Positions 40,605-50,350 are shown, numbered from the stretch's first letter. The stretch: DNA of 64,000 bases from Chitinophaga parva (GCF_003071345.1 NZ_QCYK01000004.1:1-64000), one strand, 5' to 3'. Program-made: numbers and translations. The notes: generated by a model from the letters alone, not told the origin.

Positions 40605-43291
40605 TGGGGTAAGACCACCAGTTTTTGCGTGCCCGTCCTGCGGCCATGGTCAAAGACCGCGCATACGTAAATGCCCGCTGGCAGCCCGCTTACAGGGATG
40701 GTGGTTTGCGGCATGTTAATGTTGCGCTGCAATACCAGCTGCCCGCTCATGTTATACAGTTGCAGCTGTACCTGCTCCGTAGTTCTGCTGAAAAACTGGA
40801 ACTGCTCCTGCGCCGGGTTGGGGAACAACCAGTAATCATGCGTGCCCAGGAGATTAACGGCCACTTCATCACTGGTGTAATTTTTTCCTCCATCAGTAAC
40901 CAGTGTTACGCGGTAGTATACCACGCCTGTGAGGTGGGTGGTATCAGTGAACTGATACACCAGCCCATCCTGGATGCCCTCTTCCTGTAATGTGATGAAA
41001 CCCTTACTGGTAAGGCGTTCCCACCGGATGGCCTTTAGGTGGTATACGGTGCCCAGTTGCAGTTGCAGCAGCACACCTTGTGCAGTACTATCCGCGTTCA
41101 GGGATTGAATGTAACACTGCAATCCCTGCTGATGATAATTGTAGGTAAGGCTGCGCAAGCCGGTATCACCCCGGGGACTGATGGCTTGCAGGGAAAAGTA
41201 ACTGGGCCCGTCGCCGGGGATCACCAACGCGGTATCACGGGTATGGATATACGTTTTTAGGCTGTCGTAGTCCAGCACGGCAAGCTGGTAGCTGTCCGCT
41301 CCAGGTTGAGTGGGCCACCAGAGCTGCCCGGCATCACTGCAGTCGAAACCCACGTGCAGCGTGGGTTGTGGCGAGACCACGAAAGTGTCGCTCAGGAACA
41401 CCTGGGCGGCACTTTCCATTTTCAGGATGGCGGTGCAAAAAGTATCCGGCAGTGCCCAGGTGTAGCCGTCTTTTGCCAGGGGGATGCCGCTGGCCAGTGT
41501 TTTCCAGGTGTTACCACGATCAAGGCTATACGAGATATTGCCGGTGTTGTAACCGGCAGATGACCAGCGCAGGGGAAGGGTGGTGGCGGCTTCGGGTTTA
41601 CTGCTGCGCAATGGGTATTCCCAGGTAAAATATTGTGCCGGTGTAAAACTGTATACCAGGTAAAAACGCTGGGTGCCGGCGTGCAGGTGGGTGGCATTTA
41701 CCACCAGGCTGTAAGTGCCGGCAGTGGCGGGTTCCAGGGTTACCTGTTCTACGTTGTTAAGACTGTCGCGCCGGCGGGTGGCCGGTGCATTGATGCCGGC
41801 CGGCACCCAGGGCAGGAGGGAAGTGCTTTCCGGTGTTATTACCTGGAGGTCCAGGTCGTTCACCAGGGCCTGGGGAGCATTGGCCTCGGCCGGGGGATCG
41901 TTCCATACCAGGGTTACTTTCAGTGCGCCCGTACCTGCGGGTATTTGTAATGGCAGGGCGATGCTGCCACCTGCACTTACCTGTGCTTCCCGGAAGTGCC
42001 CGTCCTGCAGTGTTTGCAGGGCGCGTGCCGCATGCAGTGCACCAAAGCCGCTGCTATAGTCCGGTCCGGGAGGGCCAATGTCTGTAGCGCTGTTGATCAG
42101 CAAACCTTTTACCAGTGCAGATGCCGGGCGATGCCCGTATCGCGTGGCATAAGCCTGTTGCAGCAAGGTGGCCACCCCACTGCTCAGGGCTGCCGCACCG
42201 GAAGTGCCGTCCTGCCCATACGCCACTATATCCGGCTTCATGCGCCCATCATAAGCGGGGCCTTTGGAACTAAGCACGGGCACGTTGTTGTCTGCATCTG
42301 TACCCCCTGTTACCAGCACGTTCTTGGCTTGTTTGAAATTACCGGAGAGATTGGCATAACCTTTCACACCGGCGTAGCTGCCTTCAGTGGCTACGGAGTC
42401 GCCGATGTTCCCGGAGCTGAATACGTGCAGCAGCGTGTCCTGGCTCCAGGCTTGTGCATCAAAGGCGCGGGCTTCCAGGCCATAATAATTTTCAATGGAA
42501 GGCGTACCATAGGAGTGGTTTTGCACGCCTATGTGCAGGCCCTGGTAATAGGCATCCGGCTCGGGGAGGAGATTGGTGCTGTAGTCTGCATTGCTCAGTT
42601 GCGCCAGTGGCGCCACGCCTTTGCCGGTAATATCACTATTGCCCCTGCCTGCGGCCAGGGTGGTCATGATGGTGGCGTGCTCGCTGGTGGTGGAGGCTTC
42701 CTCTGCAGCGGGAATATGTTTATGCAGCAGGTCAATATCCGTGGTGTCAAACATGGATTCCTTGAAAGAGATCACCATGCCCTGTCCCTGCCATTGCGGG
42801 TAGCTTTGCCAGGCCAGGACAATGCGGTTCAGGCGCATGTCGCCCGTGTTAATGATCATCTCTTCTACGGGTTTCCGGTACACATCAGCAAAGCGGATAG
42901 GTGGAAGTGCTAACAGGCTGTCCAGCTGCCGGCTGGCCACGCGCAGGCTGTAAATGCCTGTTCTTACTGGCTTTGCGGGCCATGCAAGGCTATCAGCGCC
43001 CAGGAGCACCGTAACACTGTCGGCCTGTACGCATGCACGTAGCAGGGCCTGGCTGGCCTTCCAGTGATGGCTGGTGCTGTCTATGCTGATGATGTTACTG
43101 TCTTTCACCACGCGCTGTACATAATACCATCCCGGCTTTACTACCCGTAGCAATCCACTGGCCTGCAACTGCGCAGCAGCGGGTATGTGCGCGTAGTGCA
43201 CCAGGTATGCAGTGCGGGTTTGCGCGGCAGCTGTGAAGCTGTGTAAACAGCAGTATAAAGTGATGATAAAAGGAGGCCAACGAAGCAACAT
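40601..43291 (-). CDS. S8 subtilisin-like protease with type IX secretion signal
   Basis: This 896-residue exported protein starts at ATG 43291 (a TTG frame to 43303 adds four residues). The signal peptide ends FTAAAQ. The peptidase S8 domain (about 115-430) carries H205 in EHATIMTTLAAG, oxyanion N258 in QNHSYG and nucleophile S364 in GTSGAAALSSG. Aligning QGMVISFKESMFDTTDID with the usual G-x-G-V-x-I-A-V-I-D places Glu178 where the catalytic Asp normally stands. Two or three beta-sandwich segments follow. The C-terminal 80 residues form a T9SS sorting domain: LFPNPAQEQFQFF...LYNMSGQLV...GLPAGIYVCAVF. It is expected on the cell surface or released. Confidence 0.88.
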   Translation of the reverse strand: MLLRWPPFIITLYCCLHSFTAAAQTRTAYLVHYAHIPAAAQLQASGLLRVVKPGWYYVQRVVKDSNIISIDSTSHHWKASQALLRACVQADSVTVLLGADSLAWPAKPVRTGIYSLRVASRQLDSLLALPPIRFADVYRKPVEEMIINTGDMRLNRIVLAWQSYPQWQGQGMVISFKESMFDTTDIDLLHKHIPAAEEASTTSEHATIMTTLAAGRGNSDITGKGVAPLAQLSNADYSTNLLPEPDAYYQGLHIGVQNHSYGTPSIENYYGLEARAFDAQAWSQDTLLHVFSSGNIGDSVATEGSYAGVKGYANLSGNFKQAKNVLVTGGTDADNNVPVLSSKGPAYDGRMKPDIVAYGQDGTSGAAALSSGVATLLQQAYATRYGHRPASALVKGLLINSATDIGPPGPDYSSGFGALHAARALQTLQDGHFREAQVSAGGSIALPLQIPAGTGALKVTLVWNDPPAEANAPQALVNDLDLQVITPESTSLLPWVPAGINAPATRRRDSLNNVEQVTLEPATAGTYSLVVNATHLHAGTQRFYLVYSFTPAQYFTWEYPLRSSKPEAATTLPLRWSSAGYNTGNISYSLDRGNTWKTLASGIPLAKDGYTWALPDTFCTAILKMESAAQVFLSDTFVVSPQPTLHVGFDCSDAGQLWWPTQPGADSYQLAVLDYDSLKTYIHTRDTALVIPGDGPSYFSLQAISPRGDTGLRSLTYNYHQQGLQCYIQSLNADSTAQGVLLQLQLGTVYHLKAIRWERLTSKGFITLQEEGIQDGLVYQFTDTTHLTGVVYYRVTLVTDGGKNYTSDEVAVNLLGTHDYWLFPNPAQEQFQFFSRTTEQVQLQLYNMSGQLVLQRNINMPQTTIPVSGLPAGIYVCAVFDHGRRTGTQKLVVLPH

Positions 43292-43773
43292 AGTGATCGA
43301 CAAGGATGCAAATAAAACTAAGCAATTTTTTTTCGCCGGGTTAAAAATGTTTTTTTGATTCTTAAAATTTTGCTAATATTGATTTAGTAGAAATTATCAA
43401 CGAGCAAATCCAAAAATCTAAACCGAGCAACAATTTCAGCAGCACTATCCGTTTGTTACAGATCGTACCCGTTTTTATTGAAACACTTTACAGTACTGGT
43501 TTTCCTACGATCCTGTCCTGCAGGCTTTTAGCTGCATTTTAATTGATCATGGCTTTGTAGCACCGCCCGCACAACCACCGGTTGCGGCAGGCTATTGCAT
43601 GTTTTTCTCACTGTATCACCTTGTATGCAGTTTGTTAACCTGCGCCCGTAAAAATGCGTATAACCGTTACCGTTATACGTTATGTTAGTTGTATGATCCG
43701 TTGCAGTGCACCGTCAGGTGTGCTAACGTCTGTTTTATTTTCAGAAACATTAAACCCACTCCAAAACTGAGCT
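43292..43773. other. Gene-free divergent spacer
   Basis: The 482 bases between the subtilase and the M57 protease hold no convincing gene. The 43310-43400 part is strongly A+T-rich. A TTTATTTG sequence on the minus strand (43309-43316) could be a degenerate -7 box for the subtilase. The long distance suggests an extended leader for the protease gene at 43774, but no known riboswitch was recognised. Confidence 0.4.
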
Positions 43774-44595
43774 ATGAAAAAGCAAATGAGCACTGTTATG
43801 GCCTGCCTCTGCGTGGCCCTGCTGGCAACCTCCTGTAAGAAAGACCAGGCAGCTAAAACCCCCTCCGCCAACGAGATCTCCCAGGATGCGTTGAGCGCCA
43901 TTTACAACAAAGGCTTCAGCACCGCTGATGTGCACAAGGTATCCGGCGGTTACCTCGTGGAAGGCGACATCTTCCTCAGCGATGCGGACCTGGCCACGGC
44001 TTTCACCGGCCCTGTGCTGCGCGTAGCTAATACGGAGCAGTACCGCACCACTAACCTGGTGACCGGCCTGCCCCGCAGCATCAAGATCAAGGTAACCGGC
44101 CTCGGTACGGCTTTCATAGCCGGCACTGATACCGCCATTGCCCGCTACAACGCACAACACCTGCAGCTTACCTTCTCCCGCATCACCAGCGGCACTGCAG
44201 ATATTACGATCTCTGGCTTTAACCAGGGCCCCAGTGGGGGATACATCACCCTGGGCTCTTCCGGCTTCCCTACTAAGGCTGGTAAACCCTACAATTCCAT
44301 TACCCTCAACACCAACACCCAGGCATATGGGTCTAATCCCAATGTGCTGTACGTAGGTTCCGTGATCCAGCATGAAATGGGCCACTGCATAGGGTTCCGT
44401 CATACAGATTACTTTAACCGTGCCTACAGCTGCGGGGGCACTGCTACCAACGAAGGTGCTGCCGGCGTAGGTGCCATCCTCATCCCGGGCACCCCCAGCA
44501 CTGCAGACCCCAACTCCTTCATGCTGTCCTGCTCTAACGGGGGCAACCGTACTTTCAATGCAAATGATATTATTGCGTTGAATTATTTATACTAA
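43774..44595 (+). CDS. M57-type zinc metalloprotease lipoprotein
   Basis: This 273-residue protein has a signal peptide and lipobox LATSC (C21). The zincin motif HEMGHCIGFRH (H200, E201, H204, H210) is of the metzincin type, as in the family called dual-action HEIGH metallopeptidases (M57). Upstream strands such as ITISGFNQGPSGGYITLGSSGFP and downstream IALNYLY are typical of these short Bacteroidota proteases. It should cleave proteins at the outer membrane or outside. It stands alone between a long spacer and two terminators. Confidence 0.9.
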   Translation: MKKQMSTVMACLCVALLATSCKKDQAAKTPSANEISQDALSAIYNKGFSTADVHKVSGGYLVEGDIFLSDADLATAFTGPVLRVANTEQYRTTNLVTGLPRSIKIKVTGLGTAFIAGTDTAIARYNAQHLQLTFSRITSGTADITISGFNQGPSGGYITLGSSGFPTKAGKPYNSITLNTNTQAYGSNPNVLYVGSVIQHEMGHCIGFRHTDYFNRAYSCGGTATNEGAAGVGAILIPGTPSTADPNSFMLSCSNGGNRTFNANDIIALNYLY

Positions 44596-44713
44596 GGTAT
44601 TTTTCCATCGGCCCGCAGCCCGCTCCCGCAGGGCATTAGAGAGCACTATGTCATTCAGGGCAGGCGGTGCTGCGTGCCGTGGTACTGATTGTTTGGGCAA
44701 CGGATCATACACA

Positions 44714-44749
44714 AAGAGGCCACGCTGCTATGTTACGGCGTGGCCTCTT
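44714..44749. terminator. Terminator after the M57 gene
   Basis: AAGAGGCCACGC (44714-44725) and GCGTGGCCTCTT (44738-44749) form a perfect 12-base stem with a 12-base loop. Confidence 0.65.
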
Positions 44750-44771
44750 GCGCAGGTGGCGCCTGAAATGC

Positions 44772-44801
44772 AAAGGGGCTGCATATTAGTGCGGCCCCTT
44801 T
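44772..44801. terminator. Terminator after the methyltransferase gene
   Basis: AAAGGGGCTGC pairs with GCGGCCCCTTT (one wobble), followed by a T-rich tail on one strand and a run of T (from AAAAAA) on the other. It faces the methyltransferase gene. Confidence 0.6.
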
Positions 44802-44820
44802 CTATTAAAAAATGAGTCGT

Positions 44821-45729
44821 TTATGCGTTATCATTTACCACTTTGCACTCATACACGATGGAGCTGCAGCGGTCTACTTTCTTTAGCCCCTTGCGGTAAG
44901 AGCGCAGGCCCTGTATAAAGCCACCCACCAGGCCACTATGGCCGGTCTTGTACTTTTCGCTGAGCAGGCTTACATAAAAGGCGTCAAACACCATGGGGTG
45001 TTTTTTTACGACCTGGATATTGTATTGCTGCAGCAGCATTTCCATAGACGGTGGTGAGAAATGGTAGAGGTGGCGGGGCACATCATAAGCAGCCCAGAAA
45101 GGGCCGTAGTGCTGTGCGTCCAGGGAAGTATAATTGGGCACCGCGATCAGCAGGGCGCCGCCGGGTTTCAATAGTACGGGCAGGTGTTGCAGGTAGGCAT
45201 GGATCTCATGCACATGCTCCAGCACATGCCACATGGTAATGGCATCATACTGACCGGTTTCCAGGCTGAATAGATTTTCTACCGGCTGGGCCGCTACGTT
45301 GTATAGTTCCTTCGCCCTGGCGCGGGCGCCTGCATCGGGCTCCAGGCCGGTTACGCTCCAGCCTATCTGCTGCATGTAATGAAGAAAGGCGCCGGTGCCG
45401 CAACCAATGTCCAGCAGTTTGCCCTGTTTAAGGTTGGCGGCAGATTTCACCCAGTTCTGTTTGGAGCGCATAGTGATCTTGCGTACACTATGGTACAGGC
45501 GGTTCACCAGGCCCGCCTTGGTTTCGGTATGACTGATATATTCTTCTGCAGCATAGTAACGGCCTATCTGGCCACTGGTAGGGATGTTCTGGGTAAACCT
45601 GCCGGTGCATGCATCGCAATGCCATATCTCGAAAGTTTCTTTGGATACGGTGTAGTCCTGTGCTTTCAGGCTCAGATGGATGCCTGCAGCACCACAAAGC
45701 GGGCAGTTCTTGTAATAGATCAAACTCAT
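44821..45729 (-). CDS. Class I SAM-dependent methyltransferase with N-terminal zinc ribbon
   Basis: This 302-residue cytoplasmic protein has an N-terminal CPLCG...HCDAC motif (about residues 9-41), a four-cysteine zinc ribbon. A Rossmann methyltransferase domain follows, with SAM motif KLLDIGCGTGAFLHYM (about 103-117), motif II GLEPD and the post-motif AITMWHVLEHVHEIHAYLQHLPVLLKPGGALLIAVPN. This plan is common to methyltransferases of sugar, lipid or small-molecule pathways. No sugar-biosynthesis genes are nearby, so the substrate cannot be named. The acyl-CoA mutase gene lies 57 bases upstream on the same strand. Confidence 0.87.
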   Translation of the reverse strand: MSLIYYKNCPLCGAAGIHLSLKAQDYTVSKETFEIWHCDACTGRFTQNIPTSGQIGRYYAAEEYISHTETKAGLVNRLYHSVRKITMRSKQNWVKSAANLKQGKLLDIGCGTGAFLHYMQQIGWSVTGLEPDAGARARAKELYNVAAQPVENLFSLETGQYDAITMWHVLEHVHEIHAYLQHLPVLLKPGGALLIAVPNYTSLDAQHYGPFWAAYDVPRHLYHFSPPSMEMLLQQYNIQVVKKHPMVFDAFYVSLLSEKYKTGHSGLVGGFIQGLRSYRKGLKKVDRCSSIVYECKVVNDNA

Positions 45730-45786
45730 GTAAATGTCTTTATTCCTTTGAAACCCTTACTGTTAGCTGGTTTCGTGCTACTGTGC

Positions 45787-47334
45787 TCAAACATATTCTC
45801 CCCATACCTGGCGCAGGGTATCGGCAATTTCTCCAAGCGTGCAATAATGTTCTACGGCCGTTACAACAATTGGCATCAGGTTTTCGGTCGTAGTGGCTTT
45901 CTGGGCCAGTTCCTGTAAAATGCGTTGCACCTGTTCATTATCGCGGCGTGCACGGAGGCTGGCCAGCCTGGCCGATTGGGTGACCCGGATGCTGTCGTCC
46001 ACGCGGAATACCTCCGGCGTGGCGGTTTCTGCCACCGTAAATTTATTGACCCCAACGATAATTTTCTCATTTTTTTCAATGGCCAGCTGGTATTCGTAAG
46101 CACTGCGCGCAATTTCATCCTGCACAAAACCTTGTTCTATAGCGCTTACGGCCCCGCCCATCGCATCTATCTTTTCCATCAGCTGCAGGGCTTTGGCTTC
46201 CAGTTCATTGGTAAGGGCTTCCACGTAGAACGAGCCTCCCAGCGGGTCTACCGTATCGGCTATCCCGCTTTCATAACCAATGATCTGCTGCGTGCGCAGG
46301 GCAATGCGGGCCGCTTCCTCCGTGGGCAGGGAAAGGGCCTCGTCGTAACCATTGGTGTGCAGGGATTGGGTGCCACCCAGGGTAGCGGCCAGGCTCTGGA
46401 CGGTTACCCGCACAATGTTGTTGTGCGGCTGCTGCGCCGTAAGCGTGCTGCCACCGGTCTGGGTATGGAAGCGCAGCATCTGCGCCTTGGGATCTGTGGC
46501 GCCCAGGGAGCGCGTAATGTGTGCCCACATGCGGCGTGCAGCGCGGAACTTGGCCACTTCTTCAAACAGGTGATTGTGGGCGTTGAAGAAGAAGGAAAGG
46601 CGCTTGGCAAATACATTGATGTCCAATCCCTTTGCCAGCGCGGCCTGCAGGTAGGCCTTACCGTTGGCCAGGGTGAAGGCCAGCTCCTGCACGGCGTTAG
46701 CGCCTGCTTCGCGGATGTGATAACCGGAAATAGAAATGGTATTCCACTTGGGCACTTCTTTGCTGCAGTGCTCAAAAATATCGGTGATCAGCCGCATGGA
46801 GGGCTTGGGCGGGTAAATATAGGTGCCGCGGGCGGCGTATTCCTTGAGGATATCGTTCTGGATGGTACCGGAGATCTGCTGCAGGTCTGCCCCCTGGCGC
46901 TTGGCCAGGGCAATGTACAGGGCCAGGAGAATAAAGCCCGTGGCATTGATGGTCATGGAGGTGGTGATCTTTTGCAGTTCAATGCCGGCAAACAGCTCTT
47001 CCATATCTTCCAGTGAATCAATAGCTACCCCTACTTTGCCTACCTCTCCTTCCGCCATGGCATGGTCACTGTCGTACCCGATCTGTGTAGGCAGGTCAAA
47101 GGCCACGCTGAGGCCCATGACACCCTGGCTGAGCAGGTAATGGTATCGCTTGTTAGATGCTGCTGCGGTGCTGAAACCCGCGTACTGGCGCATGGTCCAG
47201 AGCTTGTCGCGGTACATGGTAGAGTGAACGCCCCGGGTAAATGGAAAAACCCCTGGCTGCTCCTCCATGGGAATTGGTTTACAGTAGAGGGGTTGTATCA
47301 CGATGCCGGCATCGGTTTTGATGGTGTTTTCCAT
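45787..47334 (-). CDS. Acyl-CoA mutase large (catalytic) subunit, methylmalonyl-CoA mutase family
   Basis: This 515-residue TIM-barrel subunit of a coenzyme-B12 mutase converts branched and linear acyl-CoA (methylmalonyl-CoA or isobutyryl-CoA type) by radical rearrangement. Substrate-binding blocks are [87 protein letters not shown] and [28 protein letters not shown]. The cobalamin-binding domain with DxHxxG, normally about 130 residues at the C-terminus, is missing, so a separate small subunit must exist outside this window. MeaB-type chaperone genes are also not here. The methyltransferase gene follows. Confidence 0.92.
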   Translation of the reverse strand: MENTIKTDAGIVIQPLYCKPIPMEEQPGVFPFTRGVHSTMYRDKLWTMRQYAGFSTAAASNKRYHYLLSQGVMGLSVAFDLPTQIGYDSDHAMAEGEVGKVGVAIDSLEDMEELFAGIELQKITTSMTINATGFILLALYIALAKRQGADLQQISGTIQNDILKEYAARGTYIYPPKPSMRLITDIFEHCSKEVPKWNTISISGYHIREAGANAVQELAFTLANGKAYLQAALAKGLDINVFAKRLSFFFNAHNHLFEEVAKFRAARRMWAHITRSLGATDPKAQMLRFHTQTGGSTLTAQQPHNNIVRVTVQSLAATLGGTQSLHTNGYDEALSLPTEEAARIALRTQQIIGYESGIADTVDPLGGSFYVEALTNELEAKALQLMEKIDAMGGAVSAIEQGFVQDEIARSAYEYQLAIEKNEKIIVGVNKFTVAETATPEVFRVDDSIRVTQSARLASLRARRDNEQVQRILQELAQKATTTENLMPIVVTAVEHYCTLGEIADTLRQVWGEYV

Positions 47335-47432
47335 TTTGTTTGATACGATGTTTGCAATGTTACATAATTATTACGTGACTTCCTTCCAGTGAAAATTTAT
47401 TAATAATTTGTGCATGGTCTTTAACAAATGAT

Positions 47433-48347
47433 ATGGTTATTTACATTTTGCTGGGCCTGACGTTGCTGTTGGCCCTCGGTAGTATGCTCCTCCTGTGGAT
47501 TGCCGTTACGCGGCCCCTGCAATATTCCCGCTCCCTTGTCTTCCTCTCATGCAGCCTGGCCCTTTTCGTTTACCTGTATGGTACCTGGATATTTCTCTCC
47601 GCCTATACCAAATATGTTTTTGCCGCAGCCTTTGTGCTGGTGCTCATTTCCGCAGCGCAGCAACCGCGGAAGGAACCTGTGCGCCCATATGCGGCCTGGC
47701 GCAAATGGGTGAACCGGGCGCTGGCCTGGATACTCTGGGTTTTCATCATCCTCTATTTTACCGGCACCACCGGCCGCCCGCGGCGCGTGGCCATAGGCCT
47801 GCCTTTCAAGCATGGAAAATATTTTGTGCTGCAAGGCGGTAAAGGGCTGCCCACCAATCTTTTTCACTACAGCCTGCGCGGCGCCGTGTATGCCATGGAC
47901 ATTGTAAAACTGGACCGGTATGGTCGCCGCGCCAACCGCGTGTTCTCTGCAAACCTGCATGATTACGTCAGCTTTGGCGATACCATCTATGCGCCCTGTG
48001 ATGGGCGCGTGGTGCGGGCTAACAATACCAACCCGGATAACACACCGCCCAACATGCAGCGCGGCCCTACCAATACCAACCAGGTACTGCTGGAAACCGG
48101 CACCTGCTATGTATTTATGGCCCACATGCGCAAAGGCTCCGTGATGGTGCATGAAAATGATTGGGTAAAGAAGGGCGACCCCATTGGCCGCATTGGCAAC
48201 TCCGGCTTCAGCGCGGAGCCTCATCTCCACATGCAGGTGCACATGAAGGAAAGCAACCTCCCCTGGTACCAATGCCCGCCTTTGTACATGGAGCTGAATG
48301 GAAAAAGCTACCTGCTCAATGAGATCATTGATGCGGATGAAAAATAA
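47433..48347 (+). CDS. Membrane-anchored M23 family metallopeptidase
   Basis: This 304-residue protein has four N-terminal membrane helices (about residues 3-25, 33-52, 55-75, 90-112), then a C-terminal M23/LytM-like zinc domain. Zinc ligands are expected in the AVYAMDIVKL segment (Asp) and in EPHLHMQVH (HxH, about residues 268-274); IYAPCDGRV and NDWVKKGDPIGRIGNSG are typical blocks. The fold cuts peptidoglycan cross-links, although some members are only scaffolds. Four helices in front are uncommon and place the domain on one side of the membrane. A terminator follows. Confidence 0.87.
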   Translation: MVIYILLGLTLLLALGSMLLLWIAVTRPLQYSRSLVFLSCSLALFVYLYGTWIFLSAYTKYVFAAAFVLVLISAAQQPRKEPVRPYAAWRKWVNRALAWILWVFIILYFTGTTGRPRRVAIGLPFKHGKYFVLQGGKGLPTNLFHYSLRGAVYAMDIVKLDRYGRRANRVFSANLHDYVSFGDTIYAPCDGRVVRANNTNPDNTPPNMQRGPTNTNQVLLETGTCYVFMAHMRKGSVMVHENDWVKKGDPIGRIGNSGFSAEPHLHMQVHMKESNLPWYQCPPLYMELNGKSYLLNEIIDADEK

Positions 48348-48370
48348 TAGCGACGAACGTGTTAAAAAAG

Positions 48371-48406
48371 AAAATCCTGGTCCGGTAGCGCGGCCAGGAT
48401 TTTTTT
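48371..48406. terminator. Bidirectional terminator
   Basis: AAAATCCTGG (48371-48380) and CCAGGATTTT (48394-48403) flank a G+C loop and are bordered by A and T runs. It lies between the M23 gene (+) and the hypothetical gene ending at 48430 (-). Confidence 0.75.
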
Positions 48407-48429
48407 ATGTGGTAGCAGGCAACAATAAA

Positions 48430-49008
48430 TTATGCCATAATACGCTTGGCTTCATTACTGATGATCTGTGAAGCAATATCAGTGGGCGATTCCGGGAACT
48501 GCATGTAAATGCCCAGGATGGCACGGTTCAGGTCTGTAGCGGTAGCGCCTTCGCCCAGGTTGCCATAGGTCTGGTTAATCAGGGCGATGGTATTTTCCTT
48601 CACGGTCTTTACCGCATCCCATGCCCCTGCGCTCACGTAGATCTGCTGGGTGATGTTATGGTCAAATTCCGCCTTGATGGTATGCACCAGGGCCACATGC
48701 ATGTCTGCAGCGGTCATTTCGGAATTGTACACGCGGTTAATGAGGCTCTGCGGGGTAAGGCGCTCTACCAGCAGCACCAGGCGCTCATAAGCAGCCAGTT
48801 GCAGGGGCAGGGTGCTCCTGTCGGCCGGTGCAGCAGGCGTAAATGCAGCCGCGGTGGCTGTACCGGTGCTGGTCTCCGGGGCGGCAGGCGCTCCGGCTTC
48901 CTCCTCTTTTGACGGTTTTTTCACGAGGTCCCGGATAGTAGTATACAGCACGTAGATACCGCCTAAGCAGAGTAAGAAGATGAGAATGTTCTGGGTGGAG
49001 AAGTTCAT
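48430..49008 (-). CDS. Membrane-anchored hypothetical protein
   Basis: This 192-residue protein starts at ATG 49008 (MNFSTQNILIFLLCLGGIYVLY); the frame runs on to 49209 but overlaps the aminotransferase gene and has no signal there. One N-terminal membrane helix is followed by a charged Lys/Glu stretch, an Ala/Pro/Thr-rich linker (about 37-70) and a mostly helical cytoplasmic domain with QLAAYERLVLLVERLTPQSLINRVYNS and SAGAWDAVKTVKENTIALIN. I do not recognise the family with certainty; similar proteins are frequent in Chitinophaga-like genomes. It lies 47 bases after the aminotransferase gene, but has its own promoter box. Confidence 0.75.
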   Translation of the reverse strand: MNFSTQNILIFLLCLGGIYVLYTTIRDLVKKPSKEEEAGAPAAPETSTGTATAAAFTPAAPADRSTLPLQLAAYERLVLLVERLTPQSLINRVYNSEMTAADMHVALVHTIKAEFDHNITQQIYVSAGAWDAVKTVKENTIALINQTYGNLGEGATATDLNRAILGIYMQFPESPTDIASQIISNEAKRIMA

Positions 49009-49037
49009 TAGGACAAAAAGTAGTTTAGGATGGGCAG

Positions 49038-49064
49038 CAAATATATAAAAATTTGTTATACCAA
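49038..49064 (-). promoter_or_regulatory. Promoter of the hypothetical membrane gene
   Basis: TATATTTG (49045-49038, minus strand) lies 29 bases before ATG 49008, with a TTG 16 bases further up (49064-49062). It overlaps the end of the aminotransferase gene. Confidence 0.5.
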
Positions 49065-50252
49065 TTTGCCTAACCATTCCTTCATGCGGGCCACGCCTTT
49101 TTCCAGTTTGTCCATGCCGGTAGCATAAGACAGGCGGATGCACTCCGGCGCCCCAAAGGCACCACCGGTTACGGTAGACACGTGCGCCTTGTGCAGGAGG
49201 AACATGCAAAGATCGTCTGCGTTCCGGATGGTGTCTCCTTCAAAGGATTTGCCGAAGAAGGCGCTCACATTGGGAAACATATAAAAGGCACCTTCCGGTT
49301 CATTCACCTTCAGCCCCGGGATGGAGGCCAGGCCTGCCGCAATGAAGTCGCGGCGCTTGCGGAACTCGGCCACCATGGCCTTTGCAGTGAGCAGGTCGCC
49401 GGTAAGGGCGGTCACTGCGGCCCGCTGGGAAATGGAGCTGGTAGCGGAAGTGAACTGGCTTTGGATCTTGTCAAATGCTTTGGCCAGTGGCAGGGCAGAG
49501 GCGCTGAAGCCCAGGCGCCAGCCGGTCATGGCAAAGCCTTTACTGAGGCCGTTGATGATGATCACCCGGTCTTTCAGTTCCGGGAACTGTGCAATGCTTT
49601 CATGCGGGCCGGTGTAATTAATATATTCATAGATCTCGTCGGACATGATATATACCTGGGGGTGTTTGAGGAACACCTTGGCCAGGCCTTCCAGTTCTTC
49701 CCTGGAGTACACGGAGCCCGTAGGATTGCAGGGGGAGGAGAACATGAACAGTTTGGTCTTTGGCGTGATGGCCGCTTCCAGCTGTTCCGGTGTGATCTTG
49801 TAATTATTTTCAGCGCTGCAGGCCACAAATACCACTTCACCCTGGCAGAGTTTCACCAGCTCTGAGTAAGTAACCCAGTAAGGAGTGGGGATCACTACTT
49901 CATCAGCGGGATCTACCACGCTCAGCACCGCGTTGGCAATGCTTTGCTTGGCACCGGTGGATACCACGATCTGTTCCGGCGTATAGTCAAGACCATTATC
50001 CCGTTTGAATTTCTGGGCCACTGCGGCGCGCAGGTCTGCATAGCCGGCTACGGGTGTGTAGTGGGTGTAACCTTCATCCATGGCCTTTTTGGCCGCATCG
50101 CGGATGTGTACCGGCGTATCAAAGTCCGGCTCACCAATGCTGAGATCTACGATGTCTATGCCCTGTGCTTTCAGTTCGCGGCCCAGCTTTGCCATTTTAA
50201 TGGTTTGCGGCTCGGAAATGCGGGAGAGGCGGTCTGCTAGTTGGAATGTCAT
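49056..50252 (-). CDS. aspC: Aspartate aminotransferase (class I, PLP)
   Basis: This 398-residue cytoplasmic enzyme transfers amino groups between aspartate (or another amino acid) and 2-oxoglutarate. ATG 50252 (MTFQLADRLSRISEPQTIKM) is typical of the I-gamma/Thermus-like subgroup; the longer frame overlaps a -7 promoter box. PLP-binding motifs are VDPADEVVIPTPYWVTY, MFSSPCNPTGSVYS, SDEIYEYINY and the Schiff-base lysine in INGLSKGFAMTGWRLGF, with RLSYATG binding the carboxylate. Other class I substrates cannot be excluded. A -7 box TAGGTTTG lies 26 bases before the ATG. Confidence 0.93.
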   Translation of the reverse strand: MTFQLADRLSRISEPQTIKMAKLGRELKAQGIDIVDLSIGEPDFDTPVHIRDAAKKAMDEGYTHYTPVAGYADLRAAVAQKFKRDNGLDYTPEQIVVSTGAKQSIANAVLSVVDPADEVVIPTPYWVTYSELVKLCQGEVVFVACSAENNYKITPEQLEAAITPKTKLFMFSSPCNPTGSVYSREELEGLAKVFLKHPQVYIMSDEIYEYINYTGPHESIAQFPELKDRVIIINGLSKGFAMTGWRLGFSASALPLAKAFDKIQSQFTSATSSISQRAAVTALTGDLLTAKAMVAEFRKRRDFIAAGLASIPGLKVNEPEGAFYMFPNVSAFFGKSFEGDTIRNADDLCMFLLHKAHVSTVTGGAFGAPECIRLSYATGMDKLEKGVARMKEWLGKLV

Positions 50253-50278
50253 GATAATACAATTGTGACCTTGGCCGA

Positions 50279-50286
50279 CAAACCTA
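50279..50286 (-). promoter_or_regulatory. -7 promoter box of aspC
   Basis: TAGGTTTG on the minus strand matches TAnnTTTG, 26 bases before the ATG. No clear -33 box was seen. Confidence 0.45.
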
Positions 50287-50350
50287 AACAAAATAATTGT
50301 ATTAAACGGGAGCAAAAATTATGGAACAGAGGCCCGTTTAGCGAAAACAG

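Noticed and set aside
43659..43690. CGTTAT-like repeated bases that might be a third heptad array
   Set aside because: The spacing is irregular (5-7 bases) and the units are not alike, unlike the true period-7 arrays.
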